Positions 43,806 through 58,300 of a stretch of DNA of 64,000 nt are shown in pieces; positions within the stretch are counted from its first letter, which is position 1, and every line of letters begins with the position of its first letter. This DNA comes from Undaria pinnatifida (lineage: Eukaryota > Sar > Phaeophyceae > Laminariales > Alariaceae): the NCBI GenBank assembly GCA_012845835.1, contig JABAKD010000011.1:2596501-2660500 (forward strand), written 5' to 3'. The notes below the pieces were generated by a model. It was not told the origin of the DNA. It was given only the letters and a program-made list of their open reading frames with translations, and searched no databases. Position numbers and translations under genes: made by a program.

Positions 43806-46349
43806 AATCGAAATATATATTCTAAAAATTAAAATACCATTATATATATCGTAATATATATGCTGAAAGAACGGGAATTTCGCTGGATGCGTCTGATAAG
43901 GCTAGTCAGACTTTGAGAAAAGCGGGCCCAATTTCCCTTTCCCCGGGTCAAACACGCCTGAGAAGGTGCAGAAGTTTCCGGTTTTCAGAATCAGTCATTT
44001 CAAGAAGTACGTTTTCCTAACATTTTCTAATCTTTTAACTCAAGTTTTAGGGGTTTGGGGCTTGGGTTTTGACATCGTCAACACCATTTTTACATTATTT
44101 AACACAAGAGACTGAAAATCGCACTCTATTAGTCCCATTTTTCGGCTTCGATTTCGGTGCCTGTTCGGCCGGCTAAGTATCGGTTTCCTTTCCGGTTCAG
44201 GTACTTACTTTCAGTTTCAGTTGCGCGTTGCGCTTCTTTCGATTTCATTTTCGGTTTCAGTCCCGCCCGTTTCTCGGTTCGATTTTAGTCCTGGCTTTAC
44301 GAATCGGTCTCAGGTTCAGTTTCAATTTCAGTTTCGATTCAGGTGCCTTCGGTTTGGGTTTCCACTTCCGATCACGCACCCGCTTATGGTTCCGCTTCAG
44401 CTTCCTCTTAGACTCCCGCTCATACTCATGTTCAGGCAGCAGCGGCAGATGAGCAACAAAGGGACGTTCCCGACGCGTCATCCGACGGCGAGCTGCGTAG
44501 TACGTGGGAATATCAGCCTTGTCGAGGGGAGGTTCTAGAGGTCGAACGGGACGGAAAGTGGACGGGGCGCATCATTAGCACTACTACTGGAATGATGACT
44601 AAGAGCGTTACTATATAATAGTAGTAGGAGTTTTTCCCTCGCCGAGAGCGAAAATGTGGCAAAAAAACATGAAAAAGGGCGGAATACGTATGTGGACAGT
44701 TCACGATATCACTGTCAGAAGACGGCAATGTCAACCTTTGACGGACGACCGTCAAGACTTCACATTCTACTAGTAGTGTTAGTTCCCAAAGGCCGTCTGT
44801 CATTTATCGGGCCGAATCTCACTAATATACTAATTTTATTAAGTGGAGTTCCACAAAGGTAGCCTGTTACACAATATCAGGCCGAACTTTTTTTGGGCCA
44901 GGCTCAAATTGTTTCTACCAAATGTGAGACAGGGAGTGTCCGAAACAAACTTCAGTTTAAAAAACGGTTTTCTTATTTATGCATCAAGCAGAAAAAGTCG
45001 AGCCATGTTTTCTCAACTCCCAATTTCCAATTTCTCAAGTAAATGCTGCCGCGTACTGTGAAGCGATACCTGACACAACAGCAGCCTAAGCCGAGTAAAT
45101 GGTCAGCTGCGAAACAGACACACGTTCACATTCACATTCACAGTCACATCATAAAAAATAACATCAACGACAACGCTGGCCGCGGCATGATCTTTACGTA
45201 GTCGTCGGTACACGGCACGCACAGGGAGCGATCACACGCAAAATCCTGTGAATGCGCAACCCGCAGGGGGGGAAGGAGGGGAGAGGGACAATATATGCGC
45301 GTGCGTGAGTGCTAGTCTGCCAGCCAGCCAGCGAGCCAGCCACTCTTTGACTCTCTCTCCCTGTACTTGCGTGTGTTTCTCCTCGAAATAAATCTTCGTT
45401 TTCATATTGGTCGTGATCGCAATCTTTACATTTCCACTCGCCAACAGCCCGGAGCAGAAGATCCCGGGTACTTTTGCTACACACACAGCCAGCACCGACA
45501 GCCAGTCGTCTTCACCCGATCAAGCGAAAGACCAAACATGACACGACCACGACCACCGCCACCACACCCAGCCTCCCTCTCCCCGCCCTCTTTCCTGCCT
45601 TCCCCCCCAGCCGTACGGCTCCGAAGCACCAATCAACTCCGGGAGGTGCAATCACAATCTTCTCTGGTCCTCAAAAGACGGGAGTTCGAGAGACGGGAGG
45701 GGGGGAGGGTAAAGGGGGAGGCGATGCGTGCGTCCCTAACCCTGGTAAAAAATCTGGCGGTCACCAGATAACCCGCACACTCACAATAGCACCGCCAGGA
45801 GCAGAAGCCATCATTCGTCCCAGATACAATTTGCACCCCAATTAACAAGTTAAGCTAAGCTAAGCTAAGCTATGCCAAGCAAAGCCAAGCCAAGCCAAGC
45901 CAAGCCAAGCAGAGCCAAGCGGCCAAGCTAAGCTAACCCAAGCCGAGCCCTCTCGCCCCCCGAGACACGCCGCGACGCATCACGGCTACGCCTTCTCGGC
46001 TCCACCTCCTTCCAGGGCGCCCGCATGCTCGCCAGCTCAGCTTGATGCCGTGCCTTCGTTCCACTCCAACGTCTACTCCCTGCGGCAGCTTCTGAGGCGT
46101 CCGGTCATCTCTACTTGATCCTTGCTCTCTTCCCCCCCCCCTTCCATTGCGCCTTTTCCCTTCCGCCGTTGTTGCTTCCGCTGCTGCGGCTGCGGCTGCT
46201 GCTGCTGTTGCTTCCGCCACCACCGCTGCTGCTGCTATCGTTGTTGCTACCTCCAACGCTGCTACAACTGCCGTTGCCTGCTACTGCTTCCACCGCCGTG
46301 TCCACCACCACCAGGATCACCGCTACCCTCTGCCACCACTACCGCCACA
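43806..46349. other. Intergenic, no gene recognised
   Basis: Holds decayed TTTCGG sequence at 44140-44420, a TAAGC/CAAGC pentanucleotide tract at 45850-45935 and pyrimidine-rich GCTGCTG sequence at 46130-46300. The 3' end of the RS-domain gene lies at 46350 and its 3' untranslated region should fall here. Confidence 0.45.
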
Positions 46350-49300
46350 TCATCTCGGGGGCGCCGATGAATCGCGGTGCCGATGAGGTAACAGCATTAG
46401 CTGATCAAGCTGCAGCTTCAGCACCTCGCAGAACCGCTGGCTCTCCTCCCACTGAAAATCGCTCTCCAAAAGCATATCATGCAGCTCCAGAAACTCCGCT
46501 TTCAGTGCCACCAGCCGATCCGTGATCACGGGCGCCCGCTGCCTCCTATGCCCGGTCCACCCGTTGCTCTCCGCTGCCGCCCCTTCTCCTGCCTCCCCGT
46601 AACCACCACCACAACCACCACCACCCGCCGCCGCCCCCCACCCTCCTTCCCCTTTCCGCGCCGACCCGGAGGGCGTGGCCCCGGGAGAGGCATTTGCCGC
46701 CTGCGCGCCCTTCGGCCCGTGCGACCCTCTCCCCGGAGGAGAACAGTGCGCCGGTGCGGGCGAACCCTGTCCCGTGCCCGCCCCGAGTCCGGGGGGCATC
46801 GGAGACCCCCTGCGCGAGAGGGGGGATCCCCGAGAGGGGGTTCCCTGTCCGGGTCCGGTTCCCCCCATAGGGACAACGGAGGAACCTCGGGAGTTCGGGC
46901 CCAATCGCGAACTCCCCCGTTCGATCATCGCGGGGTGGCTCATCGATCGGCTTAGCCTTCTTTCTCCTGGGGTTAACGGCGAGCCTGGCGGGGGGTGGTT
47001 CTGGCTGTGGTTAAGGTTTAGGTTTGGGTGTTGTTGGTTTTGGTGTTGTTGGTTTTGGTGTTGTTGGTTTTGGTGCTGTTGGTTTTGGTGTTGTTGGTTT
47101 TGGTGTTGTTGGCTTTGGTGTTGTTGATTTTGGTGTTGTTGGTTTTGGTGTTGATTGTGGCGGTACCCGTGGCGGGGGTGGTTCTGTGGCCGTCCCCCTC
47201 CTGGCCCGTTCGACGCGGGGGAGGGCTGCGGCATCCCCCCTTGGTGGCGGTGTTTGCCGCCCTCTGAGGCGTGTCGAGGGAGCTCTCCTGGAGAGGACGA
47301 CCGGCCGCCGTCCCAGCCCGGGCGATGCGAAGAGTGGTTGCTGGACCGGTTCGGGTCGACCTGATAAGGGCCTGCAGAAATCGAGCGGAGAGCACGACGA
47401 AAAAGCAGGCATGGGTGGGTTGCTGGGTTGATTTGTGGGTGGGTGGGTGGGTGGGTGGGTGGGTGGGTGGGGTGGCTGGTCGAGCGCATGGTCGCAAAAG
47501 CGCGCTTAAAACAAAAGCACACCTCCCGAACAGACTGTAGCTTGTGCCGTCGTTTCAGGCCTCACAAAACATATCACATAAAAAAGTACGTACCGTTTTT
47601 TTTCTGTTGTGGTCCGCACTTTTCCATCACGAAATCTAACACGCGCAGCGACGCCATGCTCGGGGCGAGGCCTTAGGCCGGGGCAGGGTTCTGGGTAGGG
47701 TTAGCCTTGGGTTGGGTCGACGCCCTGTCTTGGTTTATAAAATAATAACATCCAAGCGCACAAAAACCCACCAAATGGTCAAGTTTTTGGTACTTCAACT
47801 GGTGTATCTTTATCTGGTGTGTTTTGTGTGCCACGACCTGCAAAGCCACCCCCAAATAGATACCCGGTAGTATGTATGGTCCAAAACACCTCCCCAATGC
47901 CAGAGAACGGGTCGGTAGGTTGGTCCATCGGTCGATCAGTGGGTCCGTCGGTCGATCGGTCGGTGGGCTGGCCGGCTACTGAAGCGGGCGAAACAGCCCG
48001 GGAGACTTCTCGTTCTTTCATCGACGTCGGCGAAATAAGAAAGGAGCTGCGTTTACGGCCTCCAGAATTGATTGCCCAGCTTCTAAACAAATTAGTGGAA
48101 TACGCTCGCCTCTAAACCCTAAGCTTAACCCCGACTTGGCCCAGCTTCTCGACAACATGGTTGAAATACATTGAAAAAAAAAACTAATCCTAACCCTAGC
48201 TCTGACCGCCTGGGGAACGTTCTGGGAAAGTTCTGGGAAAGCTCACAGAATGGAGCTGGAGTTTGTGTGCACTATCGATCATTGTGCCGAAGCTTGGCCA
48301 GGTCGTGCAGACAACAGGAAACAAGAACGCGCCGAACGATCGCGAACAAAGGACGCGACTCGAATACACTGTACCATGTACCGCACAGTAGTGGTCTGTC
48401 TTCCTTTAGTGCCGTTACGTGTCAGCCAACAATACTGTACTACACCGGACACCGGCGCTATTGGTACCAATATATCTACTGGTAGTATAAATAGTATAGC
48501 GGGTTCCAATCGTGCCAAGCGATTTCACCCGTATTAGGACTATTCAATAGGCACCACAGAGAGAGTTGCATACAGCTGAGAAACACGGATGCTGTCCGTT
48601 AATTTCTTACTTAGCCCTGCTGAGACCCAGGTACTGCGACCAAACGAACGAGAAAGTGTGTTTTACCACAGCAGTGCAAGTGTGCATGCAGCAAACGATC
48701 ACGCGTGCGACGAGCTTGTCCTACAGCTGCTTGGATTTGAAGTTCGACAAAATAATACACAACCTCCCTTAACCTAGCAGCCCTCGTTGCCTTGTGCGGC
48801 TGATACTGTAATGACACGTGCTATGATAGAGGTATACCTTTTTTTGGCTATTTTGTTTTCTGAATGACGGGGCTCCTTAACCTACTAATACTATCGTCGG
48901 AAATATAGGCAATTTTTTTTGCATGATTTTCGTTGTATGCCTAGGCCATGGGATTTTTCGTTCCGTAGCAGTTTTATTCTTCTCCAAAATCACTTTTTGG
49001 GTTAAGAAGGACATGTCTTAAGCTCCAAAAGTGAGGAACGTTCAGAAAAACGTGGCGCACCTCTATCGTAGCACGCGTCTAATGTCAATTATATTCTTGA
49101 CTCCCCCCCCAAAGGATTAGGAAAGGAGTGTCGTACGTTAGAGCCATCCTACGGTAGGGGGGGGGGGGCATGTTAAAGGGGGCATGTTAAGGGGGGCGTA
49201 CTCATTCGTTGCTCGCCTTAGTCATTTGACCATTGACCACGCATCCCTTTCGAGACGGAGCACCGTTCCTACTCCTAATAGAGACACCTCGAACATTTGG

Positions 49301-52300
49301 GCGCTCATTACGCTTTTTCCATATGTTACATCGAAACTGTTTGCTTATCCTATCCCCGTCTTGCTTCGCCGTCTGCGGCCACCATCTATCTCCTAGGATA
49401 GCTAGGATGGGGTTGCACTTTTTGGGCCATATGGTATTTCTGGCCGTTTGAGATCCTCAAACGGGGAACTACCGGTTAGTCTGATACTTTACGAGAATAT
49501 ATCTTGGGGGGGGGACTAGCGCATAGAAGCATTCGTCGGATTGCGCGAGCGAGTGCCTTCGAAGTCGTGTTTTCGGGTGTGTGACATTGAGCTCCTCATG
49601 TTAGGAGTTCAGAAAATTCTTTGCATCTGCTGCACGCCTACCGTGGGATTACTGACTACCTTCAACATAAACTCGTCGGGAGGTATCATATCCCTGGAAA
49701 ATATCTGCCTGCCTTTGTGTATTCCTTCGTGCATGGTTTCTTAATACGCTGCCTGTATTGTTGTACCCGTCGCATTGCGAACAAAGACAACCACCTCTTC
49801 AAAGGCCCCCGAAAAAAAACGAACAAACACCGAAAAAAAGAAAGGAAAAAAACACCGCACGCGCATAGTCCACTGAAAATTCCGTGCAGAGAGTCTTGCC
49901 TCTGCATCCAGTACTTCTTGCCACAAAGCAAAAACAAATATAAAAGAACCGCACGCTCGACGCTCACCAAGACCACGAGAATCCTGCTTGTGCATCTGCA
50001 GTTGCATTTGCTGCTGCTTTTGCAATTTCGCTTGCATTTGCTTCTGCACGTCTTGCTCTCTCGTCCTCGGAGGTGGGGGGCTCGGCGAGCCGTCATCCAG
50101 TTCCATTTCCACCACCTCGGGACTGCGGGGACGCTTGTGCCCTCCCCCCCCCCCTCCCATAGAAGAAACGCCTGAGTTTGGTCCCTTATCCAGCCAATCA
50201 CTGCCGCGGCCGCCACCATCACCACCAACACCGCCACCACCACCACCGCCGCCACCGCCACCACGACCACCAACACCGCTACCACCGCCACCACCGCGCC
50301 CACCAAGATGATGATAGCCCAAAGACGCTCGTCTCGCAGATGCGCTCAGGGTGCCCGAGCCGTACTCTTGCTCACCACCGGCAGCCACGAGGGGCGGCGG
50401 TTGGGGCGGCGTCGGGTTATACCTGGAGGGATATTATTTTGACACAACAGACGCGCGTGTTTCGCGACAGAAAGCGAGAGAAAACACGAGGGCGGAAAAA
50501 AAGTGGAACGCTGACTGGTCAGGGCGGTAAAAATAATTACTGATCGCGGATTGACTAGCGTGGAAAAATGCGATTGCTGCTGTGGGTAACGGCGGAAATA
50601 TTGTGCTCCCTGATCGGTCGGGCCGTGAAAAAATCTGACCTTCGATTGGCTCGTGAGGCGAAAAAAATGGCGAATACTGATGGTCCAAGGTGGTAAAAAG
50701 GAAAGGGGTTACCTCTGATTGGTCATATACCTCGTCGAAGTCATTCTTCGAGGTCATTCTTTGTCGTGCATACATGCATGATTGAACTTTTTCACCTCCC
50801 GGTTAAACATTTCTACTTCAAAGTGTATACTTTGTATTTCCTCGTATATAAAGATCCGGGTAAAACAAGCTGTAGCCTAAAACACTTTTATTTGTGTACC
50901 AGCTTTCGTCCATTTAAAAAAAAAAAAATCAAATACGTAAGCTGTGGGTTCGATCATTTCAAGGGTCGATAGTTATCTTTGTAAGCTGCGTGATATTCCG
51001 GCCGCGCGTTTTTACAGATACATTGCTAGGTGAAGATGTATACTCCCCCTGGTTGTTTTGCCAGGATAAACAGGAAATTTTTAGCAAGGGCGATTTCGGT
51101 TCATGATCACTCTGCGCACTGGTGCTATGTAACCCTTTTGGAGATGGGACAAAAGCTGAAACTTATATACCCACAGGTATTCCTTCAATGAAACTATCAC
51201 GCAACCCGTATTAAAAGGTGTTGAATAATACTCGAGTATGCTAATAATGTGCCAGTTTATAACAAATAACACTATATTCGCGATTTTTTCCACCGATGTT
51301 AATTTGACCCTCCTCGCCCAGAAAAATCTGCTATTTTTTACGCGAGTCACAAAACTGTGCGATGCGCTCAAGCTTCCCTCCCTCTCTCACTCCCTCCCTC
51401 CCTCCCACTTCACACCATCCTCTCGACCCTTTCCGAAGGAGAAAAATCCATCCGTGATCAAACCGGTCGAGCCGTGGCCGTAACCAGGACTGTCAGTAGG
51501 CTGGGCTTAACCCTATTAAACTGCATTTTCCCCCCCACACTAACTCGAAGCTATTCATCCCCAAAAACGACAGCTACCTGGTAGTTATAGCATGGTGGGT
51601 GACGTAAGCCTACATCAACTGACTTCAGTCATTCTCGGTATAAAACACGTTGGGAGTAAAAAACGCACGAGTCAGACACATGAACTCAAACAATCAGCAA
51701 AATAAACGTAACGAAATAATCGCAACAACGACTGTAATCCGCGACTGACTTTACAGTCAACCCAACTTTCACAACCCTACCTGAATACCTACTCCAATGC
51801 TCCCTCCGCGTCATCAAGCGTCCACGCAACAGCGAGACCGTACGAGACTTGGGGGGTAGACGCACAACCCGGGGGGGGGTCGATTGTTTCGTGCGCAGTA
51901 TACCGTATCACACGCAGCATACCTCATCCCCTCAAGCAACTGCAAAGCTGAGTTCCTCGACGACGGAGCGAGTGCAAATGCCGAGCAGCACGGCTACCAT
52001 GGAAAATCTCGACGACATCTGCTCAAAGCTACGATTTTCATTATACGTGCCTCCCTTGCTTCGGAGAAAAAAAGCTGGTTCTGAAATTAATCCCAGGGGG
52101 GTGTGTGTTGTCTTGCGTATTACACGGCAGGTGCTGTCGCGAGCAGGCACCGCGTATAAATCGCAAGGAATCGAGATATGGGAGACAAAGGGACATGATA
52201 GAGTTTATCGGTAGGATAGATTCGCTGTATCACTGCAGCATAAAAAAAAATGAAAGACACTGCGTTGCATTGGTTTTGTTAACTCGGAAGAGGGGCGGGG

Positions 52301-55300
52301 GGGAGGGGGGGGGCGGGGGGTCGAGAGGGTTTAACTAGCGCTCCCGTCCTGGAAAATTATCGTATACCAGGTACAGTAGGGTTTCCCCAGTAGAGCGGTG
52401 GCGTGCCAGAGCAATATGACCGCCTTAATAGGGAGAAACCGCCTTATTCATTGCAAGTTATGAGTGCATTTGCCCAGTGGTGCCAAACGATTTTCACCGC
52501 CCTATATTGGGGTATCGTCTTACTCAGACCGGCTTGTTGCAGGACCTCCCCTGTATCGTTTACGCGAGATAACCGCCCTGCGGTGAGTCTCCGAGCCGGT
52601 TATCTCCAAGACGGGGGGGGGGGGGCGCATCACCACGAGAATCGTGTCTTTAGGTCGATCTCGTCGAGATTTTTTCACAGGCGTGGCGTCGCTCGGCGTT
52701 CGCACTTTCCTCGCTGTCCAGAAAATAACACTGGGAAATTCGTCAAAAGGGGCCCCTATGGTTTTGGCGCCGTGTAAGTTACAAACTTGCACACCTCGGA
52801 CAGATCACGATCTAGATCATACAGATCATACAGATAATCTAAATCCTACATCGGTGGTTATATTATATTGCGCAGGACCTGTGCAGTACATATCCAACGC
52901 AGGAAATAAGTGCTACCACTATAGATCATACGGCTCTTGCCCAGTAACATCATCTATAGGTCATGCAGATCATATAGACCAGGGATCTGTATTCCCTGAA
53001 AAACCCGTATCACACAGATTATGAATCAGGATCTGATCTATTCGAGGTGTGCATACTTGCACCGTAATAAAAGCATGAAATGCTGGTTTCGCCTTTGGCG
53101 CTCGTCTACAACATCCTTAGAAACCTAACGATGTGCCCGAAAGTTTGGCTTAGCCTTTTGCGCTCATAGACAGTATGCTTCGAGGCAACCCCCTTTCGTG
53201 ACGCGACCATCGATACACCGCGAACAAGGTCAGCAGCCTTGCGGACGCGGGTTGCCACAATTGAACGACTGAATTTGTTTATTGATTCCGGCAGTTACTT
53301 GCGTTCGTGGCATATGCTCCAATTACCCGCTGTACACACTTTTCGAAAGCACGACACCAGTACACAGCACATGATCAACTACCAGCGTAATACCACCAAC
53401 ACCGACAGTGCCCCCAACACCACACCGCGCCCAGCATCACTTCCACAAACGGCAACAACACCACTACAACCACCAGCACCAACAACACCAGCAGCACCAA
53501 TACCACCCATAGCACCGACAACCCCACCACTAGTAACATCAACAACACCACAAAAAGACAAGACAGACCGACACGCAACACGTACAAAACAGTCCGTGCG
53601 CACGAGAACGCAACACCGGAGAACCCCCGACCCCCTCCCTTCCCATCCCATCCTCTCACCTGCCGCGATCCCTTGGGGAGTCAGGACGATCTCTTTCCCG
53701 TACAACGCCCCGCCCGCCAGGAAGCAAGCCCCCCCCCGCCACGCCAGCTCCATTCCCATTTCCCCGGTAAACGCCGCCGCCGCCACCACCGCCACCACCA
53801 CCGCCACCACCACCAACACCACCGCCACGGTCACCGCCAGACAACGGCCGGTGATAGTCGCCGCCCCCTCGGTACACGTCCCGCTTCCAGCCGCGCCCAT
53901 CCACTTCTCGCTTTTGGTCTTCGGCGGACATCCTCCCCCCCGCCCCCTCCGCACCCGAACGCCCGCCGCCACCACCACCACCACTACCCTCACCTCCGTT
54001 TTGACTGCCTCGCGCCGCGCCTCCCCATTCCCCGCCAGTGGCAGCAGCAGCAGCAGCCGCCGCCGCGTTGCTGCTGGTTCTCGCGAGTAAACCCTGGCCA
54101 AGCCCCAAGCGTGGGTATGCCCGCGGGGGGCGATCGCGCTCGCGCTCAGCGGGAGGGCCCCCATTAGACGTCCCGCTGCCGCCGCCGCCCCCACCACCCC
54201 CACCCCCGCCTCCGTTAGTGCTCCCTCGACGAGTGGGGCTCTCACCGACCGAGCCGTCTGCTTTCCCTCGCGAACGGTGGTCCGGGCCAGCGGTTTTTCC
54301 CGCTCCAACGCTGCCACTGCCGCCGCCTATGGCTGGCGCAGGGCCGCTCGCCATGACACCGTTAGCGGATGCGTGGCGAGAGGAGGAGGAGGAGGAGCCA
54401 GAGGGCGGTTGTTGTTGGCTGTTAGATAGCGATGCGCCGCTTCCATCCGCTGCTGGTGTTGCAGCCGCTGCAGCGGCATCAGTAGTGGCAGTATAAAGTG
54501 ATTTTGGGCAATCAGGCGCGTTTCTTGCAGCAGAAGCGGACCCAGGAGCAGAAGTAGAACCAGAAGCAGCAGCGGCGGTAGCGGTGACAGAGTTTTCCCG
54601 AACGTCGTCGCCGCCGGCCGAAGACACCTTGTCAGTGTTATCGCGGCTAGTCTTCGGCTGCTGCTGCTGCTGCAGCTGCTTGTCTCTCCTGCTCCGGTCT
54701 TCTTTTGACGCGACCGCGGAGGTGGTGGTTGCGTCGTCACCGCGGCGTTGGTCGCTACTATCGTTAACTGGTTCGTCTCGTCGCTCCGACGAATTAATCT
54801 TCCGCTGCTTGTCCCCGTTTCCCTGCCGTTTCGGTTGCGACGGTGAGCGATTGTTAGAGTTTAACTCATGTTAGCTTTGAACCGGGTCTTGCCGACGCTC
54901 TCAATACTGCTTGTTCGGCTGCTGTTTATACCACTACAATACTTCTGCAGCTACCAATACCACCAAACTGCTGCTATTGTTTAGCACAAATAACAATAAA
55001 GTTCAGCTGTGAGATCGAGTCCGCTCATACCACTACTACAAAGGCTCTACTTGATCCCAACACTAACCTCTGCGGCCTGGAAGATTCCTTGGATGGAAAG
55101 TGTTGTGTGAAGAGTTCGTGCGGACTATCAACCATTTCGTCGACGCTGGGTCAAAAGTCGTACACACCGCTGAAAAAGCTACTGCCGTAGAAACCAGAAA
55201 ACCCTTCAAGCCAATGAATAGCAGGCTGACCTCTCACAAATCAGACAGCCACCGCACGAGTCCATCAATTTTTTCCTTGGAGCCCCAAGCGAACTGCGGT

Positions 55301-58300
55301 GTAATACCAAGAACAAATTCCACAAGAATCCGGGTGTACGGTACAAACCGGACAGAAGTCCCCCCTCCGAGTACACCCCCAGTGCGAAATATAATCCGAA
55401 AAAGGAGTCACGACGAGAGCTCGAGCACCGGTCCTGCCACAAAAACCCAACCGCAGAGCAAAGACAAGAATACGCAATGATTTAAAACCAAAAAAAAACA
55501 GAACCCAGGCGCAACCAAAAGCCAGGGCCAACAACAAAACCACGTTAACCCATAACCCAAAACCAAGCTAAAAACCCGAAAACCAACTGTGAAAACAAAC
55601 ACAAATCCACTACAAGTATAAGAACTCGTACCAAAAAACAACTCAAAAACAAAAACAAACCCAAGTACATCCCAAAACTACACCCGAATGAAACCCAAAA
55701 CCAAAACCCAAAGCCAAGACCAACCCTCCCCCCCCCAAAAAAAAAGACGCTGACCTGTTGTCTCTCCCCGTTCTTCGTCCTTTTCTCCACGTCGTCGTCC
55801 TCCTCTAGCGGGGATTCCAGGCGCTGCTGCCTCTGCCTTAGTTCCCGGCGCGAGTGCTCCCGCACGAGGTCGGCACGGGTAAGCGGTGCCGCCGACGCCG
55901 CCCCCGCTCCGCCCCCGCCAAGCGTCCCCCTCCCCCCCCCTGCGGCCGGGCTCCGACTACTATTCCGGTTGGTTGAGAGGGACGCGACAGAAGTGGGCGT
56001 TGGGGGCTTTGAGGAGGCCCGAGGGGACCCTTGCATGGATCCGCTGGTAGAGCTGCCGCCCAACGCTAATGACGGAGTCATAGAGAACGTGCCGAATCCG
56101 GAGCCGTGAACCATCTGTGATTAGCGGCGGCGGCAGCGGGGGGGGAGAGGTTGGGTAAAGCTTGAGGTTGGTTAGGGGGGGGGGTTGGGGTTGGGGTTGG
56201 CGGTGGTGGCGGGTGGTGTTGGCGTCGGGGATGGACCTAAGGGGGGGGCGTTGAGGCTGACGTTGAGGTTGGTAGGGGGCGGGGCAGCGTTGAGGTGGAG
56301 TTATTGTCCCCGCGTGCGCCACAACGGCACGACAGGTTCCGTCGCCAGACAACAGCCCCTATAGGCAGTACCAGGTATTATTTATTCTCCCCGCCTGCGA
56401 CGAAACGGCATGGCAGGTTCCGACACCTAACAACGAACCCTATCACCGACCACTACCGGGTAAGTTGGATATCACGTAAAAAGTTTCGAAACAGCGAAGT
56501 ACGACGCATTGATCTTCAGATACACCGTTATCGAACGTGTTTCGCCCTCCAACCTTCGGCACCCCGTGTTCTTCACGGCGAATACTGAACGAAAGCTTCC
56601 ATGTATCGCATACCGAAATCGTGTCGATTCGCTTTTCGGTTGTCGGCTTCGATTACTTTCGAGTAGCGTGCGCCAACGACCAACACACAAGTTCAGGACA
56701 TCTACAAACTTCCTGCTGCGCGAGTTTCTAGCGACAGTAGCCATACCATCTTAACCCCTTCAGAACAGCAACCACTTTTTTTGGGAAGAAAATACTTGGA
56801 ATTAGTGTGGGAAACATTTTTCAGAGGTGAAAGCGCTAACTACATATACTCGCGCACCTGTCCGTTTGGTGGAGAAGCTGCCGCCCGCCGTCCGTTCGAA
56901 GTGTTGCCCCGCCAGTCTCGTTCGCGCCCGAACTGGTCCCGACCGGGGGGAGACGGTGGCGCCTTCCCCGCGCGATCGAACCGTCCTCCACCGCCGCCAC
57001 CCCCAGTCCCACCACCACTAATGCCGACACTACCGCCACCACTACCAACGCTACCACCTCCTCTGATGGACGATTCCGACTGCCGCCCGCTAATTGCGGC
57101 ACCAAGCGCCCTTCCCGCGTTCCTTACATCTCTCGCCTGGTCCGCATATGAAGAACCACCACGTCGGTCCGCTCCAACCCCCCCCCCCCCCCCCTGCCCC
57201 CCCGCTACCACTGCCTCCCGCGCCCCCGCCACCACCAGCACCACCACCGTTGCCTCCCGCACGTGCCCCTGTCACCAAACCGCTAGCCAGGCTCGCGTAA
57301 TCCTTGCCGACAGCAGCGGCGGGTATCACCCTCGCGACTGAACCGTTAGCGTGAGGGGGCTGGGACGACATAAACCGCCTCCCTGCGACCGCAGGAGTTC
57401 GTAACGGAAACGCGTTATTACTCGCCGCAGCCGATACGGAGGCCATCGACGCGTAGTCTTTCCCACCGCCACCAACACCGCCACCAATACCGCCTCCAAC
57501 ACCTCCAACACTACCACCACCCCCACCCCCTCCACCACCTACCCCCATCATGCCCATACCCATTGGCATTCCCATCCCCATTCCCATGCCCATTCCCATT
57601 AGGCCGTTGCCTCCCCCCGCCATGCCGCCATGTTTGCTGAACGAGGAAGCCCCTGCGGAGACGCCGCGGGATGCCCGAGAGCCGCTGTGGTTTGAGCCGC
57701 GTCGGCGGCTGCTTCCTCGCGAGCCAGAGCTGCTACTGCCGGGACAAAAAAAAAACAAGTGACAAAAAAAAAAAACACGTCACAAAAAAAAAAATATGAA
57801 GCATGAACAAAACGATGTGCAATTACTGGCGCAGCAGCTAATGTGGTTGCGAGCGAAAATATGAGAGAGGGTCGGAAGAAGACGGGGAGCGCATTAACGC
57901 ATATACCCCCACGTTAGAGAATACTGTTACACCCTCAAGTTATATACAAGAGAGCGTCACGAGCGAGCGATCCTAACGTCACACCCTCACTTGTCAACTT
58001 GACGTAACACCGTTATATAACCCCCTCACATAAAAAAAGGAATAAACTGCTGAGAGCGCCCAGCAGCGTGGGTAGGCGCAATTCGATGCGAGTCGACGAG
58101 TGAAAAAAAGCCTGAAGCCTTCTCGCGACTAAAATAAAGGCACGTACCTTAGTGGGGAGGGGGGAGGAGAGCCTTCTTAGTGACCCCGGATATGAGTTAC
58201 GTCTAGGGAGGGAGAAAGAGAAAGAAAAGGTGCGAACATAAGAAATGGAAGGAATAATGAAAAAAAAATTAACCCCCTCACGTAACATGCTTACCTATAA

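Noticed and set aside
49741..50306. Gly/Val-rich minus-strand frames overlapping 50.2 kb
   Set aside because: Alternative frames of a GGT/GGC repeat within the exon 49968-50422; the chosen frame is the one that matches the phases of its neighbours.
53239..54090. 283-codon plus-strand open frame rich in Thr, Pro and Ala
   Set aside because: Mostly antisense to a Gly/Ser-rich exon of the RS-domain gene; composition follows from the repeat, and no motif is present.
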